NCBI RefSeq assembly: GCF_003254565.1
Contig: NZ_QJRI01000180.1
Span: 248,001 to 312,000 of the forward strand
Source: Flavobacterium nitrogenifigens
GTDB lineage: Bacteria > Bacteroidota > Bacteroidia > Flavobacteriales > Flavobacteriaceae
Direction of reading: 5' to 3'
Length of the DNA: 64,000 bases
Positions 1 through 8,323 of the stretch are shown one piece after another (positions within the stretch are counted from its first letter, which is position 1; every line of letters begins with the position of its first letter). Both the position numbers and the translations under genes were made by a program. The notes under the pieces were generated by a model. The model saw only the letters and a list, made by a program, of their open reading frames with translations. It was not told the origin of the DNA and did no database searches.

Positions 1-1274
1 TCCTTTGGGTCTTCATTTTCTGATTCTTCTCCAATAAAATCCAATTCTAAAGCTTTTACGCTTTGAACGGCATTTCCGGCAATACCGCGAATCGAACCGT
101 ACATTCCTAAAGTATTGTGAACCACTTTTTCAATTTGTTTTTCGCGCTGTTTCCAGATTCTTTGCATGGCTCTTTTTTCAGAATCTAAGTCGCTTTGCAT
201 TTGTGTAAAACCTTCTACAATTCCTTCAATCTGCAAACGGAATTCGTTGCTGGTTAAGAAATCATACAACATCGACATTTTATCACCTTTGTTCTCTTGT
301 GCTTGAACAGCCTGATTAATTTGAATTAAAGATTGACGCAACACAGCACTCAAACCTTTAAATTCTTCATAGGTACAAATCCAAATTCCGTCGCGCATAC
401 CCATTCTATCCATTCCGTTTGGCATTACTTCGGTTACCAAAACTCCAATATTGGCTCTTTTGGTTCTAATATCGTTTTTGAATTTCTCGATCCAAGAAGG
501 CTGAAATGCTTTTGTTCTTTTGCTTTCGTAATAAATCGAACCACAATTTTGGTGTTCGCGAGTGTTGACAATTTGAAGGCAGTCGGCACCATTTGCGCCT
601 TTTTTAACTTCATCAATGCTGTCAAGCGGGAAGTTGTTTGCCAACCACTCTTCAATTGCTAGTTCCATTACTTCGCCTTGCAATTGCATAGAACCTTGTT
701 CCTGCTTGCGTTTCATTTCTTCAGTCAGCTTTTTTTGTTCTTCGAGCTGTTTCTGAAGTTCTTTGAATTTCAGCTCGTTTTTATCGTCTTCTTGTTTCCT
801 GATTTTTTCACGTTCCAAAGCCAATTGGGCATTCAATTGTTTTTCGGCTTCGGCTTGAATGGCTTCTTTCATTTCCAGTTTCTCACGCTGTAATTTGGCG
901 ATTTCACCTTCCATTTTATTTAATTCTCTGATTTTTTCCGATTTTTCAGAGAGTTCTTTCTCCATTAAAAGCAACCGATCTTTATTTTCCTCCTCAAGTT
1001 TGGTTTTTAGTTTTTCAGAAATTTCTTTTTCTGCAATTTTTCTTTCACGTTCCAAGCGTTCAGCAAAAAGTTCGTTTTCCTGTTTCTTTTTGGCTTCAAA
1101 TTCGGCTTTGGCTTTATCCAATTGCTCGTTTTTAAGCTCTAATTCTTTGTTTTGAATAGTAGCTTTTTGTTGAAATTCTTTACGGATGCTGTCTTCCAAC
1201 TGATGTTTTAAAACATCATTGACATCTATAGGAGTTCCGCAGTTTGGACACTGAATTGAAGATTGCTCAGCCAT
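1..1274 (-). CDS. DUF2130 domain-containing protein (3' end cut by window)
   Basis: The gene starts at the ATG complement at 1272-1274 and stays open to the left edge, giving about 424 codons without a stop, so the C-terminus is missing. The N-terminus has a zinc-ribbon-like CPNCGTP motif. A long charged coiled coil rich in E, K and Q follows (about residues 20-210), then a globular domain containing VMELAIEEWLANNFPLD, VLVTEVMPNGMDRMGMR and FTSNEFRLQIEGIVEGF-like segments. This order is that of DUF2130 proteins, whose function is not established; the restriction-endonuclease-like look of the globular part is only an impression. It reads away from the LysR gene, with a repeat-filled gap between. 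Confidence 0.85.
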   Translation of the reverse strand, partial: MAEQSSIQCPNCGTPIDVNDVLKHQLEDSIRKEFQQKATIQNKELELKNEQLDKAKAEFEAKKKQENELFAERLERERKIAEKEISEKLKTKLEEENKDRLLLMEKELSEKSEKIRELNKMEGEIAKLQREKLEMKEAIQAEAEKQLNAQLALEREKIRKQEDDKNELKFKELQKQLEEQKKLTEEMKRKQEQGSMQLQGEVMELAIEEWLANNFPLDSIDEVKKGANGADCLQIVNTREHQNCGSIYYESKRTKAFQPSWIEKFKNDIRTKRANIGVLVTEVMPNGMDRMGMRDGIWICTYEEFKGLSAVLRQSLIQINQAVQAQENKGDKMSMLYDFLTSNEFRLQIEGIVEGFTQMQSDLDSEKRAMQRIWKQREKQIEKVVHNTLGMYGSIRGIAGNAVQSVKALELDFIGEESENEDPK

Positions 1275-1380
1275 TTTATATTGAAATTTTTATTGTAGAA
1301 TTTGAATTTGCTAAGATATTTAAAAGTTCTCTTTTTGTGATGTGGATTCCTGTACTAATTTGTAACGAATTTTTTTATAT

Positions 1381-1561
1381 GCCACGAAGACGCTAAGACG
1401 CAAAGTTTTTTTTATGATTTAATCTCGCAAAGTTGCAGAGGCGCAAAGTTTTTTTTAGCCACAGATTAAAAGATTAAAAGGATTTTTTGAATTGCCTCCA
1501 GCTAAAGCTGGACGCAACTTATAAATAAAACTTTGCGTCTCTGCGGCTTTGCGAGATTAAA
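1381..1561. repeat. Intergenic inverted-repeat element with 34-base arms
   Basis: The gap between the DUF2130 and LysR genes holds two 34-base arms, 1418-1451 and 1528-1561, which are reverse complements at 31 of 34 positions and contain the word CTCGCAAAG. Between them sits a small perfect hairpin, CCAGC-TAAA-GCTGG (1498-1511). The left flank (1381-1405) has a related GCCACGAAGACGCTAAGACG segment. There is no coding potential. Similar words occur at other gaps in this window. Confidence 0.75.
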
Positions 1562-1571
1562 AAATCAAAAC

Positions 1572-2459
1572 TTAGCGAGAACTCTTCTTCGTCAATAAAA
1601 AATCAACTGCAGATCGAGTAATCTCGGAATGATCATCTTTTGATGTAATTAACGAGACATTTGTATATAGATTAACCTTTTTCAATTCAATAAAACCAAT
1701 TTCAGAATCTTGATTATTTTTGGCAATGTTTGAAGGAACAATCGAAATTCCCAATCCGTTTTTGACTAATTGCACGATGGAGTTGATGTTATTGGCTTCA
1801 TGAATAATCTTTGGTGTAAAACTATAAAAAGCACACAATTCCAATAAAACTTCATGATAATGCGGAGCGTAATCTTTATTGAAAAACACAAACGTTTCAT
1901 CTTTCAGTTTTACAATTTCATTTTCTGATTTTATCTGAATGAATTTTTTATTGTAAACCAATGAAAAACCATCTTTAAACCATAAATGCGATTTTATTTT
2001 GGGTGATTGAATAGGCGATCGAATAATTCCCATTTCAATTTTTCCTTGTTCTAAAGCATCAATCTGTTTGGTGGTAGAAATCTCAAAAAGTTTGAAATTT
2101 ACATACGGAAATTGTGCCTTTAGATGTTTGATTAAATCTGAAATAACTGCTGAATATATCGAACTGATGTAAGCGATCCTGAATTCTCCAGAGACATTTT
2201 CTGCAATCTTTTTTGTTTTCACAGAAATGCGTTCTAGATTCTGAAAAATCGCAGTAACTTCTTCTTTAAAATATTTACCTGCTTCAGTTAGTTCTACTTT
2301 TTTATTATTTCTGATAAAAAGCTTTGCATGAAGTTCTTCTTCCAGTTCTGCAATTTGACGGCTTAATGGAGGTTGAGAAATAAAGAGTTTTTCTGAAGCT
2401 TTAGTAAAGTTCAGTTCTTCGGCTACAGCCAAAAAATATTTTAGATGACGTAATTCCAT
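1572..2459 (-). CDS. LysR family transcriptional regulator
   Basis: A 295-residue protein, the usual LysR length. Residues 1-60 form the winged helix-turn-helix (MELRHLKYFLAVAEELNF, then SEKLFISQPPLSRQIAELE), a near-consensus LysR recognition helix. Residues about 90-290 form the periplasmic-binding-protein-like effector domain. It is transcribed away from a SAM-dependent methyltransferase, a common LysR-target arrangement, but a repeat element lies between them, so the target is uncertain. The region just upstream of the start carries two similar dyads that may be its own operators. The ligand cannot be read from the sequence. Confidence 0.93.
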   Translation of the reverse strand: MELRHLKYFLAVAEELNFTKASEKLFISQPPLSRQIAELEEELHAKLFIRNNKKVELTEAGKYFKEEVTAIFQNLERISVKTKKIAENVSGEFRIAYISSIYSAVISDLIKHLKAQFPYVNFKLFEISTTKQIDALEQGKIEMGIIRSPIQSPKIKSHLWFKDGFSLVYNKKFIQIKSENEIVKLKDETFVFFNKDYAPHYHEVLLELCAFYSFTPKIIHEANNINSIVQLVKNGLGISIVPSNIAKNNQDSEIGFIELKKVNLYTNVSLITSKDDHSEITRSAVDFLLTKKSSR

Positions 2460-2460
2460 G

Positions 2461-2508
2461 ATACTTTAAAAGTATTATTAATTGATAAAAATAGTATTTT
2501 TAAAGTAT
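2461..2508. promoter_or_regulatory. Candidate LysR operator pair
   Basis: Two near-identical dyads lie directly upstream of the LysR start: ATACTTTAAAAGTAT at 2461-2475 and AGTATTTTTAAAGTAT at 2493-2508. Both have the ATAC-N7/8-GTAT form, compatible with the T-N11-A LysR box. Their spacing (about 33 bases centre to centre, three helical turns) fits autoregulation. This is inference from position and symmetry. Confidence 0.45.
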
Positions 2509-2540
2509 TTATGAAAGAGATAGTTTTGATGAAAAGATAA

Positions 2541-2665
2541 TTCTCTCGCAGATTTAGCAGATAGGACAGATTATTAATTAATTTTATTAAAATCATTCTT
2601 AATCACAAATATTCCGGTCAATAATAGCAAAAAGATCCCCTAAATCAGCTTGATCTGCGTGAGAT
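2541..2665. repeat. Intergenic inverted-repeat element
   Basis: Arms at 2541-2562 and 2644-2665 are imperfect reverse complements sharing the word CGCAGAT with flanking TCTC. The 15 bases at 2541-2555 recur in reverse complement at 11309-11323, so this belongs to a dispersed family. It lies immediately upstream of the methyltransferase start and may carry that gene's promoter or leader. Confidence 0.55.
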
Positions 2666-2680
2666 AAAAAAACAAAGACC

Positions 2681-3388
2681 ATGAAAAAATCAACTATTGA
2701 AGAAATCAAAGAACGATTTGACAATGATGTCGAACGATTTTCAAATTTAGAAACGGGGCAGGTCGCTACAATTGACGCGACTATTTCTTTAGAATTAATA
2801 ACTGAAGCTTCAAAACGCATTGTTCCGAATGCTGCAACTATTTTGGATGTGGGATGCGGAGCAGGAAATTATACAGTGAAAATGTTATCTAAATTACCAG
2901 ATTTAAACTGCACTTTGGTTGATTTGAGTTTGCCAATGTTAGATCGTGCTTTTGAAAGAGTTTCAAAAGAAACAAACGGGAAAGTCGAAATCAAACAAGG
3001 TGATATTCGAGAAATAGATTTAGAAGAAAATAGTTTTGATATTATCTTGGCAGGAGCAGTTTTGCATCATTTGCGTGATGATAACGATTGGGAAACGACT
3101 TTTACAAAATTATTTAAATTGTTGAAGCCAGGTGGTTGTTTGATGATTTCTGATTTAATAACGCAGGATACGGAATTATTAAACGAATATACTTGGCAGC
3201 GTTATGGCGAATATTTAGAAGGAATAGGAGGAGCAGAGTACCGCCAAAAAGTTTTAGATTATATCGAAAAAGAAGATTCGCCAAGATCGATGAATTACCA
3301 ATTGGATTTAATGAAAAAAGTAGGTTTCTCAAAAGTAGAAATTTTACACAAAAATATGTGTTTCGGAGCTTTTGGAGGGATAAAATGA
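2681..3388 (+). CDS. Class I SAM-dependent methyltransferase
   Basis: A 235-residue cytoplasmic protein with the Rossmann methyltransferase fold: motif I DVGCGAGNY at residues 56-64, an acidic motif II region (TLVDLS), then QGDIREIDL and DIILAGAVLHHL (motif IV-like). The middle resembles Methyltransf_11/25-type small-molecule methylases. The substrate is not readable. It starts at ATG 2681 and ends before a strong hairpin terminator. It is divergent from the LysR gene, which may control it. Confidence 0.85.
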   Translation: MKKSTIEEIKERFDNDVERFSNLETGQVATIDATISLELITEASKRIVPNAATILDVGCGAGNYTVKMLSKLPDLNCTLVDLSLPMLDRAFERVSKETNGKVEIKQGDIREIDLEENSFDIILAGAVLHHLRDDNDWETTFTKLFKLLKPGGCLMISDLITQDTELLNEYTWQRYGEYLEGIGGAEYRQKVLDYIEKEDSPRSMNYQLDLMKKVGFSKVEILHKNMCFGAFGGIK

Positions 3389-3427
3389 GACGCCAATTGA
3401 ACATAAAAAAATATAGATATTTCAATA

Positions 3428-3453
3428 AAACTGCCTTATAGGGCAGTTTTTTA
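3428..3453 (+). terminator. Rho-independent terminator of the methyltransferase gene
   Basis: The stem AAACTGCC (3428-3435) pairs with GGCAGTTT (3442-3449) around a short loop and runs into a T tract. Confidence 0.8.
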
Positions 3454-3659
3454 TTTTCTGGTAGTAAGTTGAAATTTTAATCGGAATTAGTTAATATACA
3501 ATTGTTTTACAATAAGATAATATCAATTTCTTGTATCTCATTTAAATATTTTTATCAAAAAAAATAACAATCTGTAAAATAATAAAAAGATGAAGTGATA
3601 AGTCTTTTTCATTGATTTATGGAAATTAACTAGTACCACTAACCTAAATAACTACTATT

Positions 3660-6600
3660 TTGAAAAAACATTACTTTTTTGGAGCAGTTTTTCTGCTTCA
3701 GTTTTTTGTGTCCTTTGGACAGAATCCGACCCGATGCGGTACCCAATTATCTCAAAAAGAAGAGGCCGCTTTTGTAAAATCATTATCTAAAATTAAAACC
3801 TGGAAAAAAGGGAGTACGTCAAAAATGACTGCTACACCTTATATTATTCCGGTGGTATTCCATATTCTAACTGATGGAACCAATGTTAGTAGTGGTTTAA
3901 CTAAAGAGAAAATGAAATGCAGGATCGATGATGCTTTACTCACAGTAAATAAAGATTTTAATGGTTTGTTTCCAGAATATGCCAATACTGATCCGCGTTT
4001 TGATGGCGTTAAAAGTAAGATGAATATTCAGTTTGTTTTGGCTACTGTCGATCCAGATGGAGACCCATTAGAAATACCTGGTTTAGATTGGCATCCAGAG
4101 GCACATGTGAGTGATGGGTATGATCCTAAAATCTACAATTATATTTGGTATGGTAAAAATAACAGATATTATCTGGATGTTTTAGTTGTTGATGAACCTA
4201 ACACAGGTCAAGGCTCTGTTGGCTCTGGACATGCATTTTTGCCAATTCAAGATGCTATTCCCCGAGTAACTTACAATCATAGATATATAGGTAGCACATG
4301 TGGATCTGATGCTAGTGCTACTTTTGCAAAAGTAATGACGCATGAGTTCGGCCATTATTTTGGATTAAAACATACTTTTCAAGATGATTGCGATCCTATT
4401 AATGATGGTATGGCCGATACTCCGCCAACAAAAGTTGGTGAAGGCTGTGCTAGAAATGTACTCAATAGTTGTGGGGTTTATGCCAATGCTGAGAATCACA
4501 TGGATTACAATGTAGACTGCCAAAATATGTTTACAAGAGATCAGACCAATGCCATGACATATTGGTTAGATGATACTTCTGTGGCGCAATACCCAAGAGG
4601 TTTTTTATGGCAGCAAAGTAATCTCAGCTCTGTTGGAGTGATAGAATCTACGCCTGTAGCAAATTTTTCTAGTAGTACTACAGCGGTTTGTTCTGGAAAA
4701 GCAATTGTTTTTAAAGATCGCTCTTTAGGTTTGCCTACTTCAAGGTTGTGGACTTTTGAAGGCGGAACTCCTTCTACATCTACAGAATCTAATCCGACTG
4801 TTGTTTATAATACTTCAGGAGTATTCAATGTAAAATTGGAGGTTACAAATTCTTTAGGAACAAATGCCAAAGAAACACCTAATTATACTGAAGTAGACCA
4901 AAAATCAGCTGTAAATTTAATGGAGAGTTTTTCGGGAACTTTTCCTCCACGGGGATGGGAAATTTCTAATCCTGATAATGGATTAGAATGGGAAAAGCGA
5001 AATGGTATTGGACATAACGACAGCTCTTGTATGATTATGAACAATGCAGATAATGCTGTTTTGGGTTCTTTAGATTATATAAGATTGCCGTATTTTGATT
5101 TTACGACAGGACAAAATAGTCAGATGTTTTTTGATGTAGCTTATACAAAATTTGATGATGCAAGTCCAGATGTTTTAAAAGTGCAGGTTTCAACAGATTG
5201 CGGACAGACTTGGAATGATGTTTACTCTAAAACGCATACGGTTTTGCAGACTACTGAAGTGCCAACTGCTTTAGCAAATAATTGGGTGCCAACTTCCGAT
5301 GCTAATTGGAGAAAAGAAGTGGTTGATTTGAGCGCCTATCAAGGAAATGCAAACGTTTCTATTCGTTTTGCAAATGTTTCTGGTTACGGAACTAGAATTT
5401 GGATTGATAACGTGAATGTAGCTGTAACACAGGCAACGACACCAGTTTCTGATTTTACTTCCAGTACTAGAAGTACAAGATGCACGAATCTTACTGTACC
5501 GTTTCTAGATGTGTCAACAGGAAATCCTACATCTTGGGAATGGTCTTTTCCCGGAGGAACACCTGCAACTTCTACAGACAAAAATCCTGTGGTAACTTAT
5601 AATTCGCCAGGTTCTTATGCGGTTACACTTTCGACAAAGAATACAAACGGAACAGGGACAGTTTTAACTAAAAGTGACTTTATAAAGATAGTTGATCCAG
5701 ATAGGATTTCTTATACTGAGAATTTTGAAAATTCTTTTCCTCCTGCAGAATGGGAGATTGTGAATCCAGATAATAAATTGACTTGGGAGAAACGAGCAGA
5801 TGCAGGGCATAATTCTTCATCATGTATGGTAATGAATAATGCAGATAATGATAAAGTTGGTGCAATTGATGAAATTATTTTAAAACCTGTAGATATGTCT
5901 GTTGGAGTAACCGATTTTTCATTTGATGTTGCTTATGCTAAATTTGATACTGAAAGTCCAGATGTTTTAGAAATTCTGGCTTCTAAAGATTGTGGCGCTA
6001 CTTGGAAAAGTGTTTATGTGAAAACACATACAGAATTGGAAACATTTGTAAGCACCGACCCAAATAACTGGATTCCGACAGCAGATTCGCATTGGAGGAC
6101 AGAAAGAGTATTGCTGACAGAATTTAAAGGTTCTTCGAATGTTTTGCTTAAATTTAAAAATACTTCAGGATATGGATCTAGAATATGGATCGACAATGTT
6201 AAATTTACTTTTGATAGTAAAGAAAGTCCGTTCTCAGAATTTACTATAGAGAATGACAAAGTTTGTAGTGATTTGCCAATTGCATTTAAGGATACATCAA
6301 CAGGAGAACCAACTTCTTGGTTGTGGTCGTTTCCTGGAGGCTCTCCAGCTACTTCTACAAGCAAAACGCCAGCCGTTATTTATGAAAACCCAGGAACTTA
6401 CGATGTTACTTTAACGGCTACGAATTCCTATGGAACCGGAACAGTAATGCATAAAACTGGAGTGGTGGTTGTAAAAGGAAAAAATAGTATTCCGTATTTT
6501 GAGAATTTTGAATCTAGTTTTCCTATTCAGGATTGGGAAGTTGTTAATCCGGATAAAGATGCTATAACTTGGGAGAAACGTTCAGATGTTGGAAAAGGAG

Positions 6601-7337
6601 ATTTGTCCTGTATGATTATTAATAATGCAGATAACCCTGCAGGATTGATTGATGAACTGATCTTAAAGCCATTTGATTTTTCTTCAGCTTCAACTCCGTT
6701 TTTATATTTCGATTTAGCATATACGCAATATTTAAATGCCTTTGACCCAACACCTGCTCCTGATAAAATAGAGATATTTGCATCTTCAGATTGTGGAGCA
6801 ACATGGACTTCAGTTTATTCAAAAAATCAGTTGCAGTTGCAGACTGTTTCGCCTCCAATTGAAGATGATAAGTCGACTACATCAACAAATGAAACAAATG
6901 ATTGGATTCCGACCAAAAATTCTGACTGGAGAGAAGAGAAAATTAATTTAAGCATTGTAAAAAATCAAAAGAATGTGTTGCTTAAAATTAAGAATACTTC
7001 TGGCTATGGAACAAGAATTTGGTTTGATAATTTAAAAATAGATAATGGACCAAATTTATCTGCTGTAAAACCTCAGAAGCCAATTAATTTAGATGGCGTT
7101 CAAATATATCCAAATCCGTCAAGCGATGTATTTTATTTAACAACACCATCTTCTGGAGATGATTATACTGTTACGGTTCTTAATGTTGCTGGACAAGTGA
7201 TTTATAACGAAAAATTCCAAACCAAAAATAATAACAGTAAAGCTATCAATTTGGGCGGGCAGGCAAAAGGAGTATATTTTTTAAATTTGACTTCTTCGGG
7301 CAAAAAGACTTTTAGCCAGAAAATAATAAAGCAATAA
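3660..7337 (+). CDS. Secreted M43 (pappalysin-type) zinc protease with three PKD/anchor repeats and T9SS tail
   Basis: A 1225-residue exported protein. The start is TTG at 3660, which places a signal peptide (MKKHYFFGAVFLLQFFVSFG) at the very N-terminus. A metalloprotease domain follows (about residues 55-310) with HEFGHYFGLKH at 228-238, the M43 HExxHxxGxxH zinc site, and a downstream MDYN Met-turn. Then come three rounds of a PKD-like domain (starting near 331, 594 and 856; WTFEGGTP or WSFPGGTP cores) plus a jelly-roll 'choice-of-anchor/cleaved adhesin' type domain (near 421, 687 and 948; WEKR, SCMxxNNADN, GTRIWIDN). The last ~80 residues (VQIYPNPSSDVF to KIIKQ) are a type A T9SS sorting domain, so export through the Por machinery is expected. 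Probably an extracellular protease. Confidence 0.93.
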   Translation: MKKHYFFGAVFLLQFFVSFGQNPTRCGTQLSQKEEAAFVKSLSKIKTWKKGSTSKMTATPYIIPVVFHILTDGTNVSSGLTKEKMKCRIDDALLTVNKDFNGLFPEYANTDPRFDGVKSKMNIQFVLATVDPDGDPLEIPGLDWHPEAHVSDGYDPKIYNYIWYGKNNRYYLDVLVVDEPNTGQGSVGSGHAFLPIQDAIPRVTYNHRYIGSTCGSDASATFAKVMTHEFGHYFGLKHTFQDDCDPINDGMADTPPTKVGEGCARNVLNSCGVYANAENHMDYNVDCQNMFTRDQTNAMTYWLDDTSVAQYPRGFLWQQSNLSSVGVIESTPVANFSSSTTAVCSGKAIVFKDRSLGLPTSRLWTFEGGTPSTSTESNPTVVYNTSGVFNVKLEVTNSLGTNAKETPNYTEVDQKSAVNLMESFSGTFPPRGWEISNPDNGLEWEKRNGIGHNDSSCMIMNNADNAVLGSLDYIRLPYFDFTTGQNSQMFFDVAYTKFDDASPDVLKVQVSTDCGQTWNDVYSKTHTVLQTTEVPTALANNWVPTSDANWRKEVVDLSAYQGNANVSIRFANVSGYGTRIWIDNVNVAVTQATTPVSDFTSSTRSTRCTNLTVPFLDVSTGNPTSWEWSFPGGTPATSTDKNPVVTYNSPGSYAVTLSTKNTNGTGTVLTKSDFIKIVDPDRISYTENFENSFPPAEWEIVNPDNKLTWEKRADAGHNSSSCMVMNNADNDKVGAIDEIILKPVDMSVGVTDFSFDVAYAKFDTESPDVLEILASKDCGATWKSVYVKTHTELETFVSTDPNNWIPTADSHWRTERVLLTEFKGSSNVLLKFKNTSGYGSRIWIDNVKFTFDSKESPFSEFTIENDKVCSDLPIAFKDTSTGEPTSWLWSFPGGSPATSTSKTPAVIYENPGTYDVTLTATNSYGTGTVMHKTGVVVVKGKNSIPYFENFESSFPIQDWEVVNPDKDAITWEKRSDVGKGDLSCMIINNADNPAGLIDELILKPFDFSSASTPFLYFDLAYTQYLNAFDPTPAPDKIEIFASSDCGATWTSVYSKNQLQLQTVSPPIEDDKSTTSTNETNDWIPTKNSDWREEKINLSIVKNQKNVLLKIKNTSGYGTRIWFDNLKIDNGPNLSAVKPQKPINLDGVQIYPNPSSDVFYLTTPSSGDDYTVTVLNVAGQVIYNEKFQTKNNNSKAINLGGQAKGVYFLNLTSSGKKTFSQKIIKQ

Positions 7338-7350
7338 CTTAAAATTTAAA

Positions 7351-7398
7351 GACAAAAAAAAGACTGCATCCATAATAGGTTGCAGTCTTTTTTTTGTC
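7351..7398. terminator. Bidirectional terminator
   Basis: An 18-base perfect palindrome (7351-7368 with 7381-7398) with a 12-base loop includes A8 and T8 tracts on either side of GACTGCA/TGCAGTC. It therefore terminates both the protease gene and the convergent DUF3291 gene. Confidence 0.9.
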
Positions 7399-7410
7399 TT
7401 TTAAATATAT

Positions 7411-7887
7411 TTATTCTATTTCTGAAGTGTTTTTTACTTTTGGAGCAGGAAATTTAGATCTAAAATCAAAAACTAATTCTGAAGCTCCATTTTGCTGTAA
7501 ATAATCTAATTTTTCTACAGCTTCTTCAAGAGTAGGGATGTGTCCTTTTGGAATCCACCACATAGCGGTATGCGCTTTTCCGAATTTTTGAAACCATTCT
7601 TTTCGACGTTTTAAAAAGTCACTGTGAAAAGTTTTGTACATGTAATGTTCTAAAGTTTCAATGTTTTCCCAAACCGAAACATTGATAATAATCTGTTCAT
7701 CATTGTACGGATTCAGACTTGTAGCATTATCAGTTTCGTCTTTTAATCGCCAGACAAAACCTTCACTTTCTTCAGCTATGGTATTTATAACATCTAAATT
7801 GTCTACAAATTCTTTCATAATTGGGTCGTTAATATCGACGCCTTTCATTTTGGCAATATTGATTTCGGCAAGATGGTAATTGCTCAT
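7411..7887 (-). CDS. DUF3291 domain-containing protein
   Basis: A 158-residue soluble protein. The core (HLAEINIAKMKG, EESEGFVWRL, NVSVWENIETLEHYMYKT, MWWIPKGHIPTLEEAVEKL) matches the DUF3291 family, an alpha/beta fold of the dimeric alpha-beta-barrel (antibiotic biosynthesis monooxygenase-like) type. Function is unestablished. It lies downstream of the ygiN/mdaB-like pair on the same strand but separated by a repeat-containing 155-base gap, so it is probably a separate unit. It ends at the shared bidirectional terminator. Confidence 0.85.
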   Translation of the reverse strand: MSNYHLAEINIAKMKGVDINDPIMKEFVDNLDVINTIAEESEGFVWRLKDETDNATSLNPYNDEQIIINVSVWENIETLEHYMYKTFHSDFLKRRKEWFQKFGKAHTAMWWIPKGHIPTLEEAVEKLDYLQQNGASELVFDFRSKFPAPKVKNTSEIE

Positions 7888-7953
7888 AAAATATAGATTT
7901 CTGAAGTTTAGGCAATTTAGCTTTTTTCTGAATATTGTGTAGGATTTTTTTTC

Positions 7954-8033
7954 GCCATGAATTACACGAATTGCACTAATTTTTATATCCTCAATTGAAA
8001 AATTAATTCGTGAAAATTTGTGTAATTCGTGGC
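7954..8033. repeat. Inverted-repeat element, GCCACGAATT family
   Basis: Arms 7954-7972 and 8015-8033 match as reverse complements at 17 of 19 positions and begin with GCCA(T/C)GAATTACAC. The same word opens the element at 11229. It fills most of the gap between two genes and has no coding content. Confidence 0.7.
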
Positions 8034-8042
8034 AAGCAAAAC

Positions 8043-8321
8043 TTATAAAGTTTGTACTGTTTTGTAAACCTGAATCGGGCTTGAAACTAGGTGTTCGGTT
8101 TTTTTGATAAATTCTTGCAAGTAGGATTGAGTATTATGGAGATCTAGTCCTGGTTGATCTTTCCATTCTTCCCAAAGAATAAAAACATTGTCAGAAGTAT
8201 GTAAATCGTAACGAATACATGCAGCTTCTTTTCTTGTTTCAGTAACTAGATGAGTAAGCATATTTTTAATTTCAACTAAATGTTCTGGTTTACTTTTTAA
8301 AATTGCGGTAATCGAAATCAT
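8043..8321 (-). CDS. Putative quinol monooxygenase / ABM family protein (YgiN-like)
   Basis: A 92-residue single-domain protein with the antibiotic biosynthesis monooxygenase fold: MISITAILKSKPEHLVEIK at the N-terminus, RKEAACIRYDLHTS in the middle and FILWEEWKDQPGLDLH later. This is the usual length and order for YgiN-type proteins, which act on quinols without cofactors. It starts 2 bases after the mdaB-like gene ends, so the two are co-transcribed. E. coli has the same pairing (mdaB-ygiN), supporting a quinone redox role. Confidence 0.85.
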   Translation of the reverse strand: MISITAILKSKPEHLVEIKNMLTHLVTETRKEAACIRYDLHTSDNVFILWEEWKDQPGLDLHNTQSYLQEFIKKTEHLVSSPIQVYKTVQTL

Positions 8322-8323
8322 AA

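Noticed and set aside
333..1155. Plus-strand frames rich in Phe and Ser opposite the DUF2130 gene
   Set aside because: They are antisense shadows of the coiled-coil coding sequence with no initiation signals or recognisable domains.
2599..2820. Minus-strand 73-residue frame overlapping the methyltransferase start
   Set aside because: It runs antisense into a clear methyltransferase gene and through a repeat element; no family resemblance.
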